9,118 nt of DNA from Bacillota bacterium (GTDB lineage Bacteria; Bacillota; Clostridia; Christensenellales; CAG-138). The stretch is taken from contig JAEZLG010000072.1 of NCBI GenBank assembly GCA_023435855.1, positions 1-9,118 of the forward strand, in the 5' to 3' direction. The translations under genes and the position numbers were made by a program. The notes under the pieces were generated by a model. The model was not told the origin of the DNA. It did not search any database and was given only the letters and a program-made list of their open reading frames with translations. Below are positions 7,262 through 9,118 of the stretch, one piece after another (position 1 is the stretch's first letter; every line of letters starts with the position of its first letter).

Positions 7262-7386
7262 GTCGTTAAGGTAAAAGAGTTTAACCCTTGCGCCGCAAAC
7301 TTCCATTTAGGGCATGTCATCGTGTCGGGGCGTGCGCCTAATAAGGTCGGTTCAGCGGTGCTTGCCGCCAGGGGCATAACGCACTT
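7262..7386. other. Unassigned 125-nt spacer between HAD gene and darA
   Basis: I see no gene here. On the minus strand it is the gap between the HAD stop and the darA ribosome site. It has short pairing elements on the + strand, GCGG/CCGC near 7350-7365 and GGGCATG pairing with CGTGCGCC (about 7311-7339, one bulge), plus TTAAGGTAAA at 7266-7275. None has a terminator T-run. It may be a degraded repeat or an untranslated region. Confidence 0.4.
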
Positions 7387-8031
7387 TTAGGAAAGAAGGA
7401 GAGACTCAAGCTCCTGTACGGTTTGAACAATATGCGTCGGATTGCATCCTTCAATCTCCGTTCGTTCGCCGTAGCCGTAGAGCACACCGATGCTGTCAAT
7501 TTGAACATTTCGTGCGGCGTTTAGATCGAAGTATCGATCTCCCACCATAACGGGGCGGTTTTCTGCAGTGCAGAACTCCTTTACAGCAATTTGGAGGAGC
7601 GCTGTTTTTTCTCCGTTGCCGTCGGAAAACGCACCGCGAACATAATCCACATAAGGCGAGATTTGAAACGCGTCGAGCTGTTCGAGCGCTGTAGTATGTA
7701 CCTTGGAGGTAACGATGCCTACGCGAAGGCCGTTCGCCTTGAGCGCTTTTAACATAGGGAGTATACCCTCATACGGCGCGCCAAGTGCAATACCCATGGT
7801 TTTTGCATTCTCCCGATAGCGTACAATCGCTTCTTCGATGCGGTCTTCGCTGATGCCTAAGATATCTTTAAAGCCAATTTTCAGCGGAGGTCCAATAAGC
7901 TTATGCATGTATTCGTCGTCCGGGCAGTTTAGCCCCATCTCGTTAAGCGTTGCGCGTGTTGTAGCGAAAATGGCGGGTCCGGACTTAATGAGTGTACCGT
8001 CTAAATCGAAAAAAATCGTATCGTATCGCAA
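7387..8031 (-). CDS. HAD-superfamily hydrolase, phosphoglycolate phosphatase-like, TTG start
   Basis: A 214-aa phosphatase of the haloacid dehalogenase superfamily with all four motifs. Motif I is FFDLDGTL (nucleophile Asp9, acid/base Asp11), motif II is GIVTSK (Thr108), motif III Lys is probably Lys142 in GEKTAL, and motif IV is VGDRYFD (Asp165, Asp169). The helical cap lies between motif I and about residue 85, as in Gph/PGP-like C1-cap members that act on small phosphomonoesters. The substrate cannot be read from sequence. The start is TTG 8031 with AGAGG (8042-8038) 6 nt upstream. No ATG or GTG start precedes the motif I strand, and an ATG after it would remove the catalytic aspartates. 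The gene occupies the place where thymidylate kinase is found in B. subtilis. The 8046-8322 palindromic element lies immediately upstream. Confidence 0.92.
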   Translation of the reverse strand: MRYDTIFFDLDGTLIKSGPAIFATTRATLNEMGLNCPDDEYMHKLIGPPLKIGFKDILGISEDRIEEAIVRYRENAKTMGIALGAPYEGILPMLKALKANGLRVGIVTSKVHTTALEQLDAFQISPYVDYVRGAFSDGNGEKTALLQIAVKEFCTAENRPVMVGDRYFDLNAARNVQIDSIGVLYGYGERTEIEGCNPTHIVQTVQELESLLLS

Positions 8032-8072
8032 AAAATACCTCTTGCTAAGGTAAGGGGAGTCAATCCCCTACG

Positions 8073-8179
8073 CCTTAAAACTGCCAGTTCGGCGCACGTC
8101 TTTGTCATCGTCAGTCGCCGTAGCTCCACTACGGCTCCCTCCTCTTTCGCGACCTGCATCCAAACTGGCAGTTTTTAGG
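8073..8179 (+). repeat. Inner hairpin arm A of the palindromic element
   Basis: Positions 8073-8089 (CCTTAAAACTGCCAGTT) pair with 8163-8179 at 16 of 17 positions, the inner 13 (8077-8089 with 8163-8175) perfectly. Within the arm, GCCGTAG (8117-8123) pairs with CTACGGC (8129-8135) around the loop CTCCA. CAGTCGC (8112-8118) can pair with 8149-8156 with one bulged C. The arm's right strand runs into five T (8172-8176), so on the + strand it resembles a terminator but with a long branched loop. Confidence 0.75.
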
Positions 8180-8186
8180 TCGCAGA

Positions 8187-8295
8187 GTTTAGAGGGTCTG
8201 AAAGCATGTCAGCGCAAGACGCCGGGCGCAGGCGTAGCGGTGTCTACGTCGAGTACCGGCAACACAGCGATGGCGTGCTTTCCGTCCCTCTAAAC
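8187..8295 (+). repeat. Inner hairpin arm B of the palindromic element
   Basis: GTTTAGAGGG (8187-8196) pairs perfectly with CCCTCTAAAC (8286-8295). After a 3x3 internal loop, 8200-8211 pairs with 8271-8282 over 12 consecutive positions if two G-U pairs (8207/8275 and 8209/8273) are allowed. The tip holds a smaller hairpin, ACGCC (8219-8223) with GGCGT (8231-8235), and a GTGT/ACAC pairing (8240-8243 with 8262-8265). Confidence 0.7.
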
Positions 8296-8345
8296 CGCAG
8301 GGTGTTGGCTCCCCTTACCTTAAAATATAGTGTACTGTTATTAAA

Positions 8346-8374
8346 ATTATAAGGCTTACAGGTAAAACAAGCAA
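8346..8374 (-). promoter_or_regulatory. Candidate promoter reading toward the HAD gene
   Basis: On the minus strand a perfect TATAAT (8351-8346) lies 17 nt after TTGCTT (8374-8369), a weak 3/6 match to the -35 consensus. A start near 8339 would give a leader of about 300 nt that contains the whole 8046-8322 element before the HAD TTG. The surrounding DNA is AT-rich, so a chance -10 is possible. The -35 overlaps the stem of the putative yaaO-like gene terminator. Confidence 0.35.
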
Positions 8375-8405
8375 CCCGGCTGAAAATTTAGGTTAGGTTA
8401 GCTTG
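8368..8405 (-). terminator. Weak candidate terminator of the decarboxylase-like gene
   Basis: Just after the stop at 8408 (minus strand), CAAGCTAACC (8405-8396) can pair with GGTTGCTTG (8376-8368) with one bulged T and a 19-nt loop. TTTT follows (8367-8364). The stem is only 9 bp and the T-run is short, so this is a modest candidate. The loop contains two tandem TAGGT copies. The rest of 8323-8407 shows nothing beyond the candidate promoter. Confidence 0.35.
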
Positions 8406-8407
8406 CC

Positions 8408-9118
8408 TTAGCTGTCTTTCACGACGCAAAGTTTACCTTCCTTTGCACCGAAAAGCGGTATGTTGAGCTTCTCTTGCAAAAGAAAATAATCGATGTCCAC
8501 ATCCGTGATACGCTCGCCGGGGAACACGGCAGCAATACCGGGCGGATATGCGCCTGCAGCTTGGGCAGTTATGCGCCCTTCGCAGTCTTTAATGGGTACA
8601 AGCTCCGCCTTAGCAAGCACCGCATCGCGTATGCTCAATGCCGTTTCATGGTCAAAACTGGGCGGGCGGCCTGTCTGAACCTTATTTTGTCCGTAGGGCA
8701 GAGCCTCTACGGCATGGAAGAGCATATCGTACCATTCATCCTTATCAATAGGGGCGGTGATAAATACAATGCGGCGAGCATCCGCCATTTCGCTCACAAC
8801 GCGCATCGATTCCATACAAAGCGATGCCGCGCGTCCGTCAATACCGCGCTCGCTTACGTCGATGACCAGCCGTGTTGGGTCAACGGCAACAATGCCCGCG
8901 CGCCCAATGAGCTCGTCTCCGAATACGGTTATACCGTTGAGCGTTTTAAGGCGTTCCTGTACGTCCTCTACGCGTTTTATGTAGGAAGCGTAATCCGCGC
9001 GTAGAGCGGTGTACAGCGCCCAGTCGAGCGATGTCATGAGAAGATAGGAGGGGCTTGTGGTTTGTACAAGATTTATCGTGCGCTGTATGTCATATTCGCT
9101 CATCGGGCAGCGGTTGCC
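8408..9118 (-). CDS. Orn/Lys/Arg decarboxylase-family protein (YaaO-like), C-terminal part (5' end outside window)
   Basis: The frame continues without a stop to the right edge (five further residues, GNRCP, precede the Met at 9103), so about 236 C-terminal residues of a roughly 480-aa protein are present. QTTSPSYLLMTSLD is the conserved segment following the PLP-lysine region of fold-type I Orn/Lys/Arg decarboxylases. The pattern GRITAQAAGAYPPGIAAVFPGE near the C-terminus matches the C-terminal domain signature (YPPGIP...PGE) of the same family. The PLP-binding lysine lies outside the window. In B. subtilis the homologous yaaO sits two genes upstream of darA, which agrees with the position here. 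Proteins of this group are often annotated arginine or lysine decarboxylase, but the substrate is not settled by sequence. It ends at TAA 8408 before the palindromic element region. Confidence 0.88.
   Translation of the reverse strand, partial: GNRCPMSEYDIQRTINLVQTTSPSYLLMTSLDWALYTALRADYASYIKRVEDVQERLKTLNGITVFGDELIGRAGIVAVDPTRLVIDVSERGIDGRAASLCMESMRVVSEMADARRIVFITAPIDKDEWYDMLFHAVEALPYGQNKVQTGRPPSFDHETALSIRDAVLAKAELVPIKDCEGRITAQAAGAYPPGIAAVFPGERITDVDIDYFLLQEKLNIPLFGAKEGKLCVVKDS

Larger units (their letters stand above)
8046..8322 (+). repeat. Three-armed palindromic element: possible structured RNA or MITE-like repeat
   Basis: The 18-nt ends, 8046-8063 (TAAGGTAAGGGGAGTCAA) and 8305-8322 (TTGGCTCCCCTTACCTTA), are inverted repeats matching at 17 of 18 positions. 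The one exception is a G-U pair if the + strand is RNA. Inside are two more long inverted-repeat arms, 8073-8179 and 8187-8295, separated by short junctions of 9, 7 and 9 nt. The 277-nt segment can therefore fold into a closed three-way junction. Its left end has an alternative local hairpin (AGGGGA-GTCAA-TCCCCT, 8053-8069, with TAAGG/CCTTA outside). No credible ORF is present; the + frame at 8102-8293 is low-complexity shadow. It fills most of the gene-free stretch 8032-8407. Whether it is an RNA gene, a leader or a mobile repeat cannot be told without comparison, and I do not recognise it as a named RNA family. Confidence 0.7.

Noticed and set aside
7087..7377. 96-codon minus-strand frame covering the spacer and the start of darA
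   Set aside because: It overlaps darA in another frame, and its darA-side half is out-of-frame darA. The remaining part resembles no protein I know.
8102..8293. 63-codon + frame inside the palindromic element
   Set aside because: Ser/Pro/Arg-rich translation of hairpin sequence with no ribosome site; the base-pairing explains the sequence better.
8046..8322. CRISPR array
   Set aside because: The repeats are inverted and nested, not direct copies spaced by unique sequence.
8474..9004. 176-codon open frame on the + strand
   Set aside because: It is antisense to the Orn/Lys/Arg decarboxylase-family gene, whose conserved segments are plain on the other strand.

Overview
The window looks like a chromosomal segment of an anaerobic Firmicute, most likely a clostridial lineage. 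The evidence is the strong Shine-Dalgarno sites, the darA-holB-ricT order known from Bacillus and Clostridia, a clostridial 2[4Fe-4S] ferredoxin, and a three-subunit molybdenum hydroxylase of the anaerobic purine-degrader type. This is an inference from gene content; no rRNA or other taxonomic marker is present.

Left half, + strand (1-4750): the end of a molybdenum hydroxylase operon. In order it holds the C-terminal part of the FAD subunit, the 2x[2Fe-2S] subunit, the large molybdopterin subunit, and after a 113-nt gap an NCS2 nucleobase permease. The permease would import a heterocyclic base, the large subunit would hydroxylate it, and electrons would leave through the Fe-S clusters to FAD. 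The large subunit keeps the xanthine dehydrogenase arginine, phenylalanine and catalytic glutamate, but has Ser where bovine XDH has Glu802. The permease carries UraA-type signatures. The exact substrate (xanthine, hypoxanthine, another purine, or a pyrimidine) is therefore open.

Middle (4771-7241): a perfect 14-bp bidirectional terminator separates the operon from minus-strand genes. These are a 56-aa ferredoxin with its own promoter, then ricT (yaaT), holB (DNA polymerase III delta') and darA (yaaQ, c-di-AMP-binding PII-like protein). The last three are tightly packed and read darA to holB to ricT.

Right part (7242-9118): a minus-strand HAD phosphatase with a TTG start, a 376-nt gene-free stretch, and the C-terminal part of an Orn/Lys/Arg decarboxylase-family protein (YaaO-like) that runs off the right edge. 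In Bacillus subtilis the order is yaaO-tmk-yaaQ-yaaR-holB-yaaT. Here tmk and yaaR are absent, and the HAD gene and the gene-free stretch sit where tmk would be.

The most unusual item is in that stretch. Positions 8046-8322 are closed by an 18-nt inverted repeat and contain two further long inverted-repeat arms, so the segment can fold into a three-way junction. It has no credible ORF. It is either a structured RNA or a composite palindromic or MITE-like repeat.
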